Shown here: positions 52,007 to 59,674 of the stretch, piece by piece | Layout of the letters: the number at the start of each line of letters is the position of its first letter | How positions within the stretch are numbered: the stretch's first letter is position 1 | NCBI RefSeq assembly: GCF_042852765.1 | Contig: NZ_AP031414.1 | Reading direction: 5' to 3' (one strand) | DNA: 64,000 nt | DNA from: Schaedlerella glycyrrhizinilytica_A | Lineage (GTDB): Bacteria > Bacillota > Clostridia > Lachnospirales > Lachnospiraceae | Notes under the pieces: model-generated | The model's database searches: none | What the model saw: the letters and a program-made list of their open reading frames with translations, nothing else | Told to the model about the DNA's origin: nothing | Program-made: the position numbers and the translations under genes

Positions 52007-52885
52007 ATGCATTATGTAACATCAAAGGGGATTCTGTCTGCATCTAATGGAATGAATTTATATCGGGGATGCACGCATGGCTGCATTTATTGTGATTCAA
52101 GAAGTAATTGCTATCATATAGACCATGCATTTGAAGATATTGAAGTAAAACAGAATGCACTTGAGTTATTGGAGGATGCGCTGAAACGAAAACGAAAACG
52201 ATGTATGATAGGTACCGGAGCAATGACTGATCCATATATCCCGTTGGAAAATGACTTGCAGTATGTGAGAAAATCATTGTTACTTGCGGAACGATATGGT
52301 TTTGGGTTTACCTTGATCACAAAATCAACCCAAGTGCTTCGCGATTTAGATATTTTGAAAAGGATCAATGAAAAAACAAAATGTGTCGTACAAATGACAT
52401 TGACTACTTACAATGAACAGTTGTGTCGGGAATTGGAGCCTAATGTCAGCACAACAAAAGAACGGTATGAAGCGTTAAAGATTCTGCATCAGGAGGGGAT
52501 TCCCACTGTGGTGTGGTTGTGTCCTATATTACCGTTTATTAATGACACAGAGGAAAATCTGTATGGGATACTAAATTACTGTATTGAAGCGAAAGTGTAT
52601 GGGATCATTAATTTTGGTATGGGTATGACTTTGCGGGATGGCAACCGTGAATATTTCTATAAACAACTGGAGCGTCTGTTTCCCGGATTGAAAGAAAAAT
52701 ATATTGCCTGTTATGGGAATCAATATATTTTACCAAGTCCAAATGAAAAACGATTGTTAGAGATATTCAGCCAAACATGTGATAAACACCATATTGTTCA
52801 TGACAGTGATAAAATATTTGAGTATCTGCGGACATATGAAGAAAAAGATAAGTGTGAGCAGCTATCACTTTTTGATTTTATATAG
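52007..52885 (+). CDS. Radical SAM protein, spore-photoproduct-lyase-like (SplB/Rv2578c group)
   Basis: About 292 residues. The cluster motif is RGCTHGCIYCDSRS (CxxxCxxC), preceded by NGMNLYRG, and followed by MIGTGAMTDPYIPLE, FTLITKSTQVLRDLD and the WLCPILPFINDTEENL segment, which match the SplB-related radical SAM proteins. True photoproduct lyases have a C-terminal catalytic cysteine in a longer chain, so this is a relative of unknown substrate. The gene is visibly AT-richer than its left neighbours. ATG 52007 has GAGG upstream at 8 bases and fits the family start MHYV; ATG 51980 is an alternative. Confidence 0.85.
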   Translation: MHYVTSKGILSASNGMNLYRGCTHGCIYCDSRSNCYHIDHAFEDIEVKQNALELLEDALKRKRKRCMIGTGAMTDPYIPLENDLQYVRKSLLLAERYGFGFTLITKSTQVLRDLDILKRINEKTKCVVQMTLTTYNEQLCRELEPNVSTTKERYEALKILHQEGIPTVVWLCPILPFINDTEENLYGILNYCIEAKVYGIINFGMGMTLRDGNREYFYKQLERLFPGLKEKYIACYGNQYILPSPNEKRLLEIFSQTCDKHHIVHDSDKIFEYLRTYEEKDKCEQLSLFDFI

Positions 52886-52886
52886 A

Positions 52887-53092
52887 TGGAATTTCCATAG
52901 CGCTTGGAATAGCAGGAATGACGATCATGCTGGTTGGAGCGTTTGTGGAATTATGCCGATTGATACAAACAATGAATTCAATGGGAATTTTACGTGGTGC
53001 GGGTGATGTAAAATTTGCAATGCTGAATGATATTTTGTTTTTGTGGGGGCACAATCCCATGCGGCATCATAGCGGGGCTTGTATTTAAATGA
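52887..53092 (+). pseudogene. Fragment of a MATE-family efflux transporter with a frameshift
   Basis: The frame reads IALGIAGMTIMLVGAFVELC, then NSMGILRGAGDVKFAMLNDILFLW, a stretch typical of a late MATE helix with its N-S-x-G-I-L-R-G-A-G-D motif. After LW the sense continues only in another frame as IPCGIIAGLVFK and then stops at 53090-53092, so there is a frameshift near 53045. No start codon or upstream helices are present. It is a decayed remnant joined directly to the end of the radical SAM gene, marking a rearrangement point. Confidence 0.75.
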
Positions 53093-53139
53093 CCAGTAAT
53101 TTGTGTGTATATAGAATTCCCATTCCATGTACTGCTGAT

Positions 53140-53673
53140 TCAAATGACCAAGGAACCGGATTGGATTTTTTCCACCAGTGAACTGAGCTTTTCGGGAGGA
53201 TCCTGAAATCCGTTTTTGCACCATAATTCGACTAAACGGGCACTGCCGTAACTCATAAATTCAAGAAACCATTCTTTTTTATCGATCTGATCTCCGAGCG
53301 CTTTTTCCCAGTCGTGCGGGTAAAGCAAGTCTTCGTATTGTCTCATCGTTCTTTGGGTAACGTCGTACCATAGATCATTCTTCAAAAGTAATCGAACGGA
53401 ATTCTGCATATGATAGAAGAAATTAAAATAGTGATAATGCCCGGAGCGATCGTCTGTTCTGCTGTAACATAGACAAATGATCTGGGCAAGATAATCCAGC
53501 AGATCATCTTTGTGCTTAAAATAATGATAAAATGTTTTGCGGGACAATTCTGCTTCTTTACAAATGTCTACAATGGATATTTCATGGTATTCCTTGTGTT
53601 CCATCAATAAAAATAATGCAGATAAAAAACGATCTTGTGTTGTATGATTTGGCAGTAAAGGGATATCCGGCAC
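53140..53673 (-). CDS. TetR-family transcriptional regulator
   Basis: The 177-residue protein has the TetR DNA-binding domain (FLSALFLLMEHKEYHEISIVDICKEAELSRKTFYHYFKHKDDLLDYLAQII) and a helical C-terminal domain with aromatic-rich segments (HYHYFNFFYHM; WYDVTQRTMRQYEDLLY). Start GTG 53673 is used because AAAGGAGG lies 8 bases upstream on the minus strand; the open frame extends to 53700 over that site. It is divergent from the GPH transporter and GH79-like genes, so it likely represses them and responds to the transported compound. Confidence 0.88.
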   Translation of the reverse strand: MPDIPLLPNHTTQDRFLSALFLLMEHKEYHEISIVDICKEAELSRKTFYHYFKHKDDLLDYLAQIICLCYSRTDDRSGHYHYFNFFYHMQNSVRLLLKNDLWYDVTQRTMRQYEDLLYPHDWEKALGDQIDKKEWFLEFMSYGSARLVELWCKNGFQDPPEKLSSLVEKIQSGSLVI

Positions 53674-53865
53674 GAAAGAAACCTCCTTTGGATTCAGCAA
53701 AAAATATATGTAAAAATAGAAATTATTTTCATTCTTTTTTATTATAACATTTTCTAACTTGTTTCAACACCCTAAATGTGTGTAAAAATGCTACCCTCAA
53801 AAATGATGACTAAAAATGACACCAAATATTTTCAAAGGAAAGTAACAGTTTTGCATTTCTGTAAA

Positions 53866-53894
53866 TTGAATAGACGCACTTTCACATGTATAAT
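53866..53894 (+). promoter_or_regulatory. Promoter of the GPH/GH79 operon
   Basis: TTGAAT (53866-53871), 17 bases, TATAAT (53889-53894), 50 bases before the transporter start. Upstream, three AAAAATG units occur between 53784 and 53819 and may be regulator sites. Confidence 0.7.
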
Positions 53895-53943
53895 GAATAC
53901 TTGATTTAATGAATGATAAATCAATACGAAGGAGAGGAAGATT

Positions 53944-55356
53944 ATGAAGGAAAGTGGAACAAATGTAAGAAAATTCGGAATACGTGATAAGTTTTCGTAT
54001 ATGCTTGGAGATGTAGGCTGCAACCTCGTATTGACATTGGCAAACAGCTATCTTCTTGTATTTTATACAAAGGTTATGGGTGTGTCCGGAGCAATTGTAG
54101 GTACGATTTTTATGCTGGCACGTTTTGTAGATGCATTTACGGACGTGGCAGTTGGAAGAATGGTTGATTTACATTCCGATAAGCATGGAGATCGTTTCAG
54201 ACCTTGGATGGTATATGGATCTGTGCCGTTGGTGATCAGCAGTTGTATGATGTATAATTATTTTCTTGCAGATGCGGCAATGGGGATAAAAATTGCATGG
54301 CTTGTCGTGACGTATTTGTTATTTGGATCTATTTGTTATACGGCAGTGAATATCCCGTATGGCGCAATGTCTAACGTTATTACGGCAGACAGCGGAGAAC
54401 GTGCAAGTTTATCTACATGGAGAAATGTCGGCGCTCAGGTTGGCGGAGTGGTTTTGGGTGTTTTGATCCCGATGTTGATCTACGTCAAAGATGAGGATGG
54501 CAATAGTGTTGCCAGCGGAGAAAGATTTTTCTGGGCATCGATTGTATTGGGAATCGCGGCATTGATCACAATTCTGATCTGCTGGAAATGGAGTGTTGAA
54601 AGAGTTCGTCTTGCAGATAAAGATAAATCAGAAGTAAAGAAAAGTTCAAATACAAAAGCAGTTATTTTAGATTGTTTTAAAGACAAAGCATTGTTGTCAA
54701 GTTTTGGATTCCAGATTTTTATGTACGCAGCGATTCAGATTTTCTTTGCATTTAACCAGTATATGTTCCTGGATTATTTCCAGAGCACGGCATTATCCGG
54801 TCTGGCAAGCGTTGTTATGTTCTTTGGAATGATATTAACAGCTCCGATCACAGTTCCTCTTGCTAAGAAATTTGGTAAGAAAGAAGTAAGTATCGTAGGA
54901 TTAGCGATTTCAGTTGTTTCCTATATCGTTATCTTTGTAACCCGTGTTACAAGTCCGTATGTATATTTGGTATTGATTTTCTTTGCATTCTTTGGTATCG
55001 GAATCATGAGTATGGTAAGCTATGCTATGACAAACGACTGTGTAGACAATCATTATCTGGAAACAGGAGACCGTGTAGAGGGAACCGTTTATGCTATGGC
55101 AAGTTTCGTGCGTAAGATGGCAGGTGCGGTTTGTACCGGTATCGGTGGATGGGCTTTGACATGGATCGGATACAACGAACTGGCAGTTACACAGACAGAA
55201 GAAGTACGACAGGCACTGTTTAATATTATCGTAGGACTTCCATTGCTGTGTTTTGCATTGACACTTATTTTCATGCTGTTCTATCCATTGAATAAGAAGC
55301 GTGTAGAAGAAAATGAAAAGAAAATGGAAGCATTACGTTCAAAAGAACAAGCATAG
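53944..55356 (+). CDS. GPH-family (MelB-like) cation symporter
   Basis: The 470-residue twelve-helix symporter shows FGIRDKFSYMLGDVGCNLVL, FMLARFVDAFTDVAVGRMVDLHSDKHGDRFRPWM, the NIPYGAMSNVITADSGERASLSTWRN loop and YAMTNDCVDNHYLETGDRVEGTVYAMASFVRKMAGA, all diagnostic of the glycoside-pentoside-hexuronide family. It precedes a GH79-like beta-glucuronidase, so glucuronides are the likely cargo (inference). The conserved aspartates of the cation site are present. AGGAGAGG precedes the ATG. It is more AT-rich than the copy at 13 kb. Confidence 0.93.
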   Translation: MKESGTNVRKFGIRDKFSYMLGDVGCNLVLTLANSYLLVFYTKVMGVSGAIVGTIFMLARFVDAFTDVAVGRMVDLHSDKHGDRFRPWMVYGSVPLVISSCMMYNYFLADAAMGIKIAWLVVTYLLFGSICYTAVNIPYGAMSNVITADSGERASLSTWRNVGAQVGGVVLGVLIPMLIYVKDEDGNSVASGERFFWASIVLGIAALITILICWKWSVERVRLADKDKSEVKKSSNTKAVILDCFKDKALLSSFGFQIFMYAAIQIFFAFNQYMFLDYFQSTALSGLASVVMFFGMILTAPITVPLAKKFGKKEVSIVGLAISVVSYIVIFVTRVTSPYVYLVLIFFAFFGIGIMSMVSYAMTNDCVDNHYLETGDRVEGTVYAMASFVRKMAGAVCTGIGGWALTWIGYNELAVTQTEEVRQALFNIIVGLPLLCFALTLIFMLFYPLNKKRVEENEKKMEALRSKEQA

Positions 55357-55380
55357 TTTCTGAGATTGAAGAACAGAATG

Positions 55381-55425
55381 ATTTCATTACGAGCAATTTC
55401 ATTACAGGGAATTTAATTACAAGCA
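55381..55425 (+). repeat. Three 15-bp tandem repeats between transporter and glycosidase
   Basis: ATTTCATTACGAGCA, ATTTCATTACAGGGA and ATTTAATTACAAGCA follow each other exactly, ending at the glycosidase ribosome binding site. Confidence 0.85.
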
Positions 55426-55441
55426 AGGAGTGACGAGCAGT

Positions 55442-56941
55442 ATGAGTATAGAATTGACCTTGAATCCTGAAAAGTTAGAAGCTATTCGCGAGATGGATCC
55501 GCGCGTACAAAGTTACAATATTGAGATGACAGAACTGACCGGAGGTACATTCTGGGTACCTTACACACCGGAACAGATTTCCGGTGAGGAAGCATTTCCG
55601 ACATGTGATAAGATGGAGGATATGATGAAAATGCTTGCCGGTATGCAGACAAAAGTTCCGGCGATCAATTTGTATGATGAGAAAATCCGTTCTTTTGCAA
55701 AAGCATTTGGACCGGTAGTCATCAGATTTAGCGGAAGCTGGGCAACGCGTACTTATTATGACTTTGACGGACATACAGGCGGAAAAGCGCCGGAGGGGTT
55801 TGAGTTTGTATTGACAAAAGAACAGTGGCAGGGAGCGCTTGATTTTGTAAAAGCGGTAAACGGACAGATCCTTGTCAGCGTTGCGAACAGCTTTGGAGTA
55901 CATGAGGATCATACCGGCGCCTGGATGCCTGAGCAGGCTGAACTTTTGTGGAAATATACGGAAGAGCAGGGTATGAAGATCGAGTATGCTGAGTTTATGA
56001 ATGAGCCGAACATGTTAAATGGAATGTGTCTGCCGGACGGATATACGTTGGATGATTATGGTCGAGATTATGATCTGTTCGCAAAATGGCTGCGTGAAAA
56101 TCATCCGGAGACCAAACTGGTCGGACCTTGTTCCGCTGAAAATGAGCGTGGCGCTGCAGCGGGCGGAATGGCGGCTCTGCTGCTTGGAACCGAGGATATT
56201 ATGAAACGTTGCAAAGAGGCTCCGGATTATTATAGCTATCATAGCTATAACGGAATCAGTGAACGTGGGCAGATGTTTGGCGCACATTTTGATTTTGATG
56301 CAGTCACATCGGAATATTATCTTGGCGCTACAATGGAGGATCTGCATTACAACGAAACGATCCGTGATAAATATGCGCCGGGCGCAGAAATGTGGGTAAC
56401 AGAAAGTGCAGATGCCGCGTGCGGCGGAAATACATGGGGACCGACATTTGTAGAAACCATTCGTTATGTAGATGAATTGGCAAGATTTAATGTGAATACA
56501 AAAGGAATCATTTTTCATAATACGCTGGCAAGCAGCGCTTATGGTTTATTGGATGCCGACACACATATGCCGAGACCGCAGTACTGGGGCGCATTGCTTT
56601 ACAGCAGATTGGCAGGAACAACGGTGTATGATACAAAAGAGGAGATCCGAGAGGGCGCGCATGTGTATGCACAGAGCAGAAAAGACGGAGAAAAAGGTTT
56701 CTGCTATGTGATCATCAATAACAGCAGAGAAGAAGAAACTCTCGTTCATGTTCCGGCATGTGTACAGTACACATTAAGCGCGGATTCGCTTCGCAGCCAG
56801 GAAATCAAATTAAATGGCAATGTGATCGCCTCCGGAGAGGATGGAACAATTCCGGAGTTAAAGGGAGAAGAAAAAGAAGCTGGAACAATTACTCTTGCGC
56901 CATGTACCGTGACATATCTTGTTGTCGGGGATGAAAGATAA
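55442..56941 (+). CDS. GH79-like beta-glucuronidase
   Basis: The 499-residue protein resembles the clan GH-A family 79 (heparanase and microbial beta-glucuronidases). VVIRFSGSWATRTYY corresponds to the early barrel strand, EYAEFMNEPNML carries the acid/base glutamate after Asn, and EMWVTESADAACGGNTWGPTF carries the nucleophile glutamate followed by the A-x-G-G run seen in this family. A small beta-sandwich C-terminal domain follows (GFCYVIINNSREEETLVHVP). There is no signal peptide, so it acts on imported substrate; the upstream GPH transporter supports that. Assignment to GH79 is by motif and fold order, not by search. ATG 55442 is used because GTG 55430 would overlap the GGAG site. Confidence 0.82.
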   Translation: MSIELTLNPEKLEAIREMDPRVQSYNIEMTELTGGTFWVPYTPEQISGEEAFPTCDKMEDMMKMLAGMQTKVPAINLYDEKIRSFAKAFGPVVIRFSGSWATRTYYDFDGHTGGKAPEGFEFVLTKEQWQGALDFVKAVNGQILVSVANSFGVHEDHTGAWMPEQAELLWKYTEEQGMKIEYAEFMNEPNMLNGMCLPDGYTLDDYGRDYDLFAKWLRENHPETKLVGPCSAENERGAAAGGMAALLLGTEDIMKRCKEAPDYYSYHSYNGISERGQMFGAHFDFDAVTSEYYLGATMEDLHYNETIRDKYAPGAEMWVTESADAACGGNTWGPTFVETIRYVDELARFNVNTKGIIFHNTLASSAYGLLDADTHMPRPQYWGALLYSRLAGTTVYDTKEEIREGAHVYAQSRKDGEKGFCYVIINNSREEETLVHVPACVQYTLSADSLRSQEIKLNGNVIASGEDGTIPELKGEEKEAGTITLAPCTVTYLVVGDER

Positions 56942-56970
56942 GGGAAGCTGTTTTGGTGTAAATGATCAGA

Positions 56971-57014
56971 AAATGTCGGAGACTGCAGACAGAAATGCGG
57001 CCTCCGGCATTTTT
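56971..57014 (+). terminator. Terminator of the GPH/GH79 operon
   Basis: AAATGTCGGAG pairs with CTCCGGCATTT (one G-U), followed by TT. Confidence 0.8.
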
Positions 57015-57043
57015 AGTTTATTGTGGGGAAAGATAGGAATGTT

Positions 57044-57071
57044 ATAGGTGGGGTTTTTATACCCCACCTAT
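57044..57071. promoter_or_regulatory. Perfect 11-bp inverted repeat, possible operator of the small-ORF/HIRAN/WYL genes
   Basis: ATAGGTGGGGT, 6-base loop, ACCCCACCTAT. No T-run follows on either strand, so it is not a normal terminator. A TATACT (57077-57082) lies just downstream and could be a -10 box, placing the palindrome over the -35 position. Confidence 0.6.
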
Positions 57072-57136
57072 TATTATATACTGTAACCATCAAAGCAGAA
57101 CCAAGATAATTTTTTAAAGAAATGGAGGAACTGGCA

Positions 57137-57238
57137 ATGAAAGGGTTTAATACTGGTGATGGTTACATGGGATTGGTCGAGGGCAGATATATCTTGTTTG
57201 CCAGCGAATCCGATTACTATGAGTACATGAATGATTGA
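57137..57238 (+). CDS. Small protein, 33 residues
   Basis: The frame reads MKGFNTGDGYMGLVEGRYILF and ends ESDYYEYMND. It has ATGGAGGAA 8 to 10 bases before the ATG. The product is acidic and tyrosine-rich with a glycine-flanked hydrophobic core, not a membrane helix. It starts 27 bases before the HIRAN gene and is probably cotranscribed with it. I know of no assigned function; the strong ribosome binding site and the sensible composition argue that it is real. Confidence 0.65.
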   Translation: MKGFNTGDGYMGLVEGRYILFASESDYYEYMND

Positions 57239-57265
57239 AAAGGAAGCTGCAGGGAAGGAGTAATT

Positions 57266-57619
57266 ATGATGAAAAAAGTATTTATCACATTAACAGGAAC
57301 AAAGTATTATTTTGGAGATGATTTTCTGGAAAAAGGTATGAAGATCCGGTTGGAGAAAGAGCCGGATAATGAGTATGACAAAGAGGCGATCAAAGTGATA
57401 TATGAAGGGCTGGGGAAAGTAGGATATGTGGCTAACAGCTCTTATACTGTGATCGGAGAGGCGATGAGCGCCGGACGTCTGTATGACAAGATAGGAGATA
57501 TTGCATATGCGAAGGTTGTACTGGTTACACAGAGGGGAACGATTTGCAAAGTTTGCAAAAAAAGTTTAAAGAACGAGGCGGAGAAAAAGCCAGAGGAAAA
57601 GAATAAAGATAACATCTGA
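57266..57619 (+). CDS. HIRAN-domain protein
   Basis: A 117-residue protein whose residues 3-92 look like a stand-alone HIRAN domain: VFITLTGTKYYFGDDFLEKGMKIRLEKEPDNEYDKEAIKVIYE and GKVGYVANSSYTVIGEAMSAGRLYD, with the typical N-x-x-D-x-x-A-I-x-V and G-x-V-G-Y motifs. HIRAN domains bind DNA ends or stalled-fork structures and occur fused to helicases and nucleases. Here it is alone, with a charged tail carrying CKVCKK. AGGGAAGGAG precedes the start. It is followed 88 bases later by the WYL regulator. Confidence 0.8.
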   Translation: MMKKVFITLTGTKYYFGDDFLEKGMKIRLEKEPDNEYDKEAIKVIYEGLGKVGYVANSSYTVIGEAMSAGRLYDKIGDIAYAKVVLVTQRGTICKVCKKSLKNEAEKKPEEKNKDNI

Positions 57620-57707
57620 ATTTGCATTTCATATATGAAAAGATGACTTCGAGGCCTTTCATTTGTGATATACTGGTTATATTGATGGATGAAAGGGGAT
57701 GAAATGC

Positions 57708-59222
57708 GTGCCAAAAGGAAGTAATCAGAAATTCAAATTATACCGGCTTGCTCAGATCATGCAGGAGCAGACGGATGATGAACATTATATTACTATGCCG
57801 GAGATTATGGATGAATTGGCAAAATATAATATCACAGCGGACCGGAAGAGTTTGTATAATGATCTGAGAGATTTGAGCGTTCTGGGAATTGACGTAGAGG
57901 GAGAGCCGATTGGAAACAGATATCATTATCATGTGGTCAACCGCGCATTTGAGCTTCCGGAGTTAAAACTTCTGGTAGATGCAATCCAGTCCTCCAAATT
58001 TATTACGGAAAAGAAAACGAATGCATTGATTAAAAAGCTGGAGACCCTGGTCAGTAAATATGATGCGCAGAAATTACAGCGGCAGGTTTATGTATCCGGC
58101 AGGATCAAAACGATGAATGAAAGTATTTACTATACGGTGGATGCGATTCATAATGCGATTTCCGAGAATAAAAAGATAAAATTTCAGTATTATCAGTGGA
58201 ATGTAAAAAAGGAAATGGAACTGCGGCATAACGGTGCATGGTATCATATCAGCCCCTGGGGATTGTCCTGGTATAATGAGAACTATTATCTGGTAGGGTA
58301 TGATTCAGAGGCGGGAAAGATCAAGCATTACCGGGTAGACAAAATGCTTCATATCAGGTTGTCTGCGGAAAGCAGAGAGGGAAAAGAATATTTTAAAAAG
58401 CTGGATATGGCGGATTATGCGAAGAAAAGTTTTGGAATGTTCAGGGGAAACGAGCGGACAGTAAGATTATTGGTAAAAAATAATCTGGTGGGAGTGATCA
58501 TAGACCGGTTTGGGAAAGATGTGAGGATGATTCCTGCGGATGAACAACATTTTACCGTAAATGTAGACATTCATGTCAGCAAACAGTTTTTCGGATGGGT
58601 CTTTTCGCTTGGCGAGGGAATTAAGATTATCGGACCGGGAGAAGTGGAGGAACAGATGAAAGAAGAAGCGCGAAGATTATTGGAACAATACGAAAATAAA
58701 GGAGATGCCAGAGACTTTAATGAATATTATGAATTGCGTCAGGTTTGTCCGGATGATGCGGAAGAGGCAACGGGAATTGAAGCGATTTGTTTTCCGCCGA
58801 GCGAGGCATGTACATTACCGATCATGAAAGAACGCATCCAATATGCAGCCCGGTCATTTTTAGTGGCAATGGATCGCGAGACAGGGAAGATGGTTGGTTT
58901 CATAAATGCCCTTTGCACGGATGAAGAGTCATTGAGGGATGAACTTTTTACAGATATAAGTCTTCATAATCCGAATGGTAAAAATGTGATGATCTGCAGC
59001 GTGGCTGTTCTTCCTCAATATCAAGGTCGGGGGATTGCCAGAGAAATGGTGAGGGAATTGCTGTTGGAACAGCGGAAATTAGGAAAAAAATGTGCGATAC
59101 TGACCTGTGTGCCGGGTAAAGTGAAGATGTATAAAAAGTTTGGTTTTATGGATCGGGGAGAATCACAATCTACTTGGGGCGGAGAAAAATGGCATGAAAT
59201 GTGGTGTACATTAAATAGTTAG
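57708..59222 (+). CDS. WYL-domain transcriptional regulator fused to a GNAT acetyltransferase
   Basis: The 504-residue protein has an N-terminal winged helix (residues about 8-75, MPEIMDELAKYNITADRKSLYNDLRDLSVLGIDVE), a WYL ligand domain (about 145-215, KIKFQYYQWNVKKEMELRHNGAWYHISPWGLSWYNENYYLVGYD), a WCX-like region to about 330, and then a complete GNAT domain (341-504) with the acetyl-CoA loop VAVLPQYQGRGIAREMV (433-449) and KMYKKFGFMDRG. WYL proteins sense nucleic-acid or nucleotide ligands and often control defence genes; an acetyltransferase attached to one is unusual. GTG 57708 is preferred because GAAAGGGG is 9 bases upstream and the product then begins MPKGSNQK as in relatives. Confidence 0.88.
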   Translation: MPKGSNQKFKLYRLAQIMQEQTDDEHYITMPEIMDELAKYNITADRKSLYNDLRDLSVLGIDVEGEPIGNRYHYHVVNRAFELPELKLLVDAIQSSKFITEKKTNALIKKLETLVSKYDAQKLQRQVYVSGRIKTMNESIYYTVDAIHNAISENKKIKFQYYQWNVKKEMELRHNGAWYHISPWGLSWYNENYYLVGYDSEAGKIKHYRVDKMLHIRLSAESREGKEYFKKLDMADYAKKSFGMFRGNERTVRLLVKNNLVGVIIDRFGKDVRMIPADEQHFTVNVDIHVSKQFFGWVFSLGEGIKIIGPGEVEEQMKEEARRLLEQYENKGDARDFNEYYELRQVCPDDAEEATGIEAICFPPSEACTLPIMKERIQYAARSFLVAMDRETGKMVGFINALCTDEESLRDELFTDISLHNPNGKNVMICSVAVLPQYQGRGIAREMVRELLLEQRKLGKKCAILTCVPGKVKMYKKFGFMDRGESQSTWGGEKWHEMWCTLNS

Positions 59223-59266
59223 GAGGAAGTGCTGCGTGGGCGGTTGATCTTTTCTCAATTCTTATA

Positions 59267-59563
59267 TTATCTCCCCGGTCGGTTTTGGTACGCCAACATG
59301 ATTTCTTCAAAAAGATCGACCGGATCTTCTTCCAAAGCGATGGCAAGGGCAAATAACTTTTCTATACTGATCCAATTTTTCCCCGATTCGATATTGGCAA
59401 GATGGCGAATGGAAATCCAAGGTTCTCCATCAAATAGCTCTACACTTCGCAGATCTATAAAAGCTTCTCTGGTCTGATAAGGTTCGCCAAGAGACTTTCG
59501 TTTATTTGCTAAAAGAAGACCGACGCGAATAAGACCATCATCGTATTGTTTTCGTTCTGACAT
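59267..59563 (-). CDS. Small helix-turn-helix protein divergent from the AIPR gene
   Basis: The 98-residue protein has a helix (YDDGLIRVGLLLANKRKSLG), a loop of about 25 residues (EAFIDLRSVELFDGEPW) and then ISIRHLANIESGKNWISIEKLFALAIALEEDPVDLFEEI, which is the second half of an XRE-type helix-turn-helix with the usual S-x-x-x-L-x-x-I-E-x-G and D-P-x-x-L-F endings. The insertion inside the domain is uncommon. It is convergent with WYL-GNAT and divergent from the AIPR gene, with palindromes in the shared region, so it probably autoregulates and controls AIPR. ATG 59563 has AGGATT upstream. Confidence 0.8.
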   Translation of the reverse strand: MSERKQYDDGLIRVGLLLANKRKSLGEPYQTREAFIDLRSVELFDGEPWISIRHLANIESGKNWISIEKLFALAIALEEDPVDLFEEIMLAYQNRPGR

Positions 59564-59578
59564 AATAATCCTCACAAT

Positions 59579-59635
59579 ATGCACTATGGTGCATTGATCT
59601 TAAAAGTATTGTAGAGTATATTTTATTTAAGATCA
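59579..59635 (+). promoter_or_regulatory. AIPR promoter with two nested inverted repeats
   Basis: TTGATC (59594-59599), 17 bases, TATATT (59617-59622) form the promoter. ATGCAC-TATG-GTGCAT (59579-59594) is one perfect inverted repeat just upstream, and TGATCTTAAA (59595-59604) with TTTAAGATCA (59626-59635) is a second, whose arms flank the promoter. This looks like an operator pair for the divergent helix-turn-helix protein. Confidence 0.7.
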
Positions 59636-59674
59636 AGATCAAATTTATGATATTAATAAATTCAGGAGGAGTTT

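Noticed and set aside
52007..52885. Genuine spore photoproduct lyase
   Set aside because: The chain is shorter than SplB and I cannot find the C-terminal catalytic cysteine in the expected context, so only a relative is claimed.
57044..57071. Terminator
   Set aside because: The stem is perfect but no T-run follows on either strand.
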